A stretch of 64,000 bases of DNA from Megaleporinus macrocephalus (Eukaryota > Chordata > Actinopteri > Characiformes > Anostomidae), in assembly GCA_021613375.1 (NCBI GenBank), contig CM038703.1:20020194-20084193 (forward strand), written 5' to 3'. Of this stretch, positions 62,811-64,000 are shown piece by piece. The notes beneath the pieces were generated by a model. The model worked only from the letters and a program-made list of their open reading frames with translations, had not been told where the DNA came from and searched no databases. How positions within the stretch are numbered: position 1 is the stretch's first letter; the number at the start of each line of letters is the position of its first letter. The position numbers and the translations under genes were made by a program.

Positions 62811-64000
62811 TTACTCCCTCTCTTTGACTAGCAATGACCATTTTTTCCATTTAGTATACAACAACACACAGCTAATTTGCCAGATACTGCATTGAATAAT
62901 CTGTGGGATTAGCAGCTTTTTTCTACAGCGATTGACACATGATGCCCATGGGTATGGACCCGCTCTCTTTTATGATAAAGCGATTCATACAATCCTGTGG
63001 AGTAATTTGAGTCTTTGTCTTGGGTGAATGTACATTATAAATTTAAAGATAATGGCAAATCACTTGCATGTATTTTTTGTTTTGGTTGTAAATGTCACTT
63101 ATTGCTCCTTTAACGCCTGCAAATGCAGCTGTGTGGCTCAGAATTCTTCTCAGTATGACTTCAGTACAGTTCTGTTTGAATATTTCAGCTAATGATGACC
63201 GAATATCACTTGCTGTAAACTTCCTTTCTTTGACTAGCAATAACTATTTTTTTTCATTTACTATACAATACAACACACAAGTCATTTGCCAGACATTGCA
63301 TTAAATAAAGTAATTAGCAGCTCTTTTCTACAGCGATTGACACGTGATGTCCATGCATGAGGACGTGCTCTATTTTATGAGAAATTATTCACACAAATAC
63401 AAATAATTTGGGTCTTTGTCTCAGGTGAATGTACATTACAAACTTAAAGACATTCACTTGCATATGTAACATTTGTTTTTTGTTTTGATAGTAAATGTCA
63501 CTTATTGCTCCTTTAATGCCAACAAATGCAGCTGTGTGGCTCAGAATTCTTCTCAGTATGACTTTAGTACTGTTGTGTTTGCATATTCCAGCTAATAATA
63601 GCCTAATGTCACTTGCTGTATACTCCCTCTCTTTGACTAACAGTTACTATTTTTTTCCATTCACTATACAACAACACACAACCCATTTGCCAGACATTGC
63701 ATTAAATAAAGTAATTAGCAGCTCTTTTCTACAGCGATTGACACATGATTCATGTGATGCATGATTCACACAAATACAAGTACTTTGGGTCTTTGCCTCA
63801 GGTGAATGTACATTACAAACTTAAAGACAGTTGCTTGTATATGTGGCATTTGTTTTTGTTTTAGTAGCAAACATCGCTTATTGCTCCTTTAACACCTCAT
63901 CTATTCTGGTAAGGATTGGAAGAGAAGAATTCTTCTCAAATTGACTTCAGTACAGTTCTGTTGGCGTACTGCAGCAAATTGGTCACTAACAGCTCTCGCG
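62811..64000 (+). repeat. Tandem array of a unit of about 400 bp, running off the right edge
   Basis: The words TTTGACTAGCAATGACCA, TTTGCCAGAxACTGCATT, CTACAGCGATTGACACxTGA, GGTGAATGTACATTA and TGTCACTTATTGCTCCTTTA recur in the same order. The last starts at 63,094 and 63,497 (period 403) and again in changed form about 376 bp on, because the third unit has an internal deletion. About three units are visible. Parallel short frames starting MSLIAPLTPANAAVWLRILL arise twice from the repeat and are not taken as genes. Confidence 0.88.

Noticed and set aside
63092..63764. Two similar frames starting MSLIAPL about 400 bp apart
   Set aside because: They arise from the tandem repeat unit and are interrupted differently in each copy, so they are not taken as duplicated genes.
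12400..64000. tRNA, rRNA, CRISPR, operon or bacterial features
   Set aside because: Nothing of this kind is visible; the only polymerase III-like signal is a diverged B box in the probable SINE at 60,954.

Overview
This window is nuclear DNA of a ray-finned fish, most likely a teleost. It holds the 3' part of one split vertebrate gene with canonical GT-AG introns, followed by about 50 kb with no convincing protein-coding gene. The teleost call rests on decayed Tc1-type transposons, short inverted-repeat DNA elements, a probable tRNA-derived SINE and long microsatellites, all typical of fish genomes. I cannot name the species.

Region 1 (1-13,020) is the 3' portion of a MICAL-like gene on the + strand, best read as micall2 (MICAL-like 2/JRAB). 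Fifteen exons join in frame with matching splice phases from 867 to the stop at 11,944-11,946. They encode the LIM domain (exons a-b), a long disordered linker (b-i), the Rab-binding bMERB helical domain (j-n) and a basic C-terminal tail (o). The N-terminal CH domain lies upstream of the window. A roughly 1.05-kb dead Tc1-like transposon sits in the intron before exon n. A compact GC-rich block sits in the intron before exon k.

Region 2 (13,020-64,000) looks like a gene desert rich in regulatory sequence. Long, balanced-composition, repeat-free blocks full of TAATTA/ATTA homeodomain cores alternate with AT-rich, transposon-bearing spacers. The densest blocks are about 13.6-19.2, 22.5-23.4, 25.1-25.7, 28.6-29.1, 33.0-35.2, 37.3-40.3, 41.2-42.9, 48.2-55.4 and 57-60.9 kb. 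In human 7p22.3 the 3' side of MICALL2 faces a large conserved-element-rich desert leading to the homeobox gene UNCX. By synteny I infer that this window is part of the uncx regulatory landscape, with micall2 as a bystander gene. No alignment was run, so all conserved-element calls are predictions.

Repeats worth noting are two Tc1-like remnants in the same orientation, three or four related inverted-repeat DNA elements, and a 760-bp pyrimidine tract at 27.6-28.4 kb. There is also an ACT/AAT cluster at 40.6-41.1 kb, and a roughly 400-bp unit tandem array that runs off the right edge (62.8-64 kb). Two 117-bp sequences 19.5 kb apart (23,436 and 42,968) are clear relatives of each other and may be paired regulatory elements or an old repeat.
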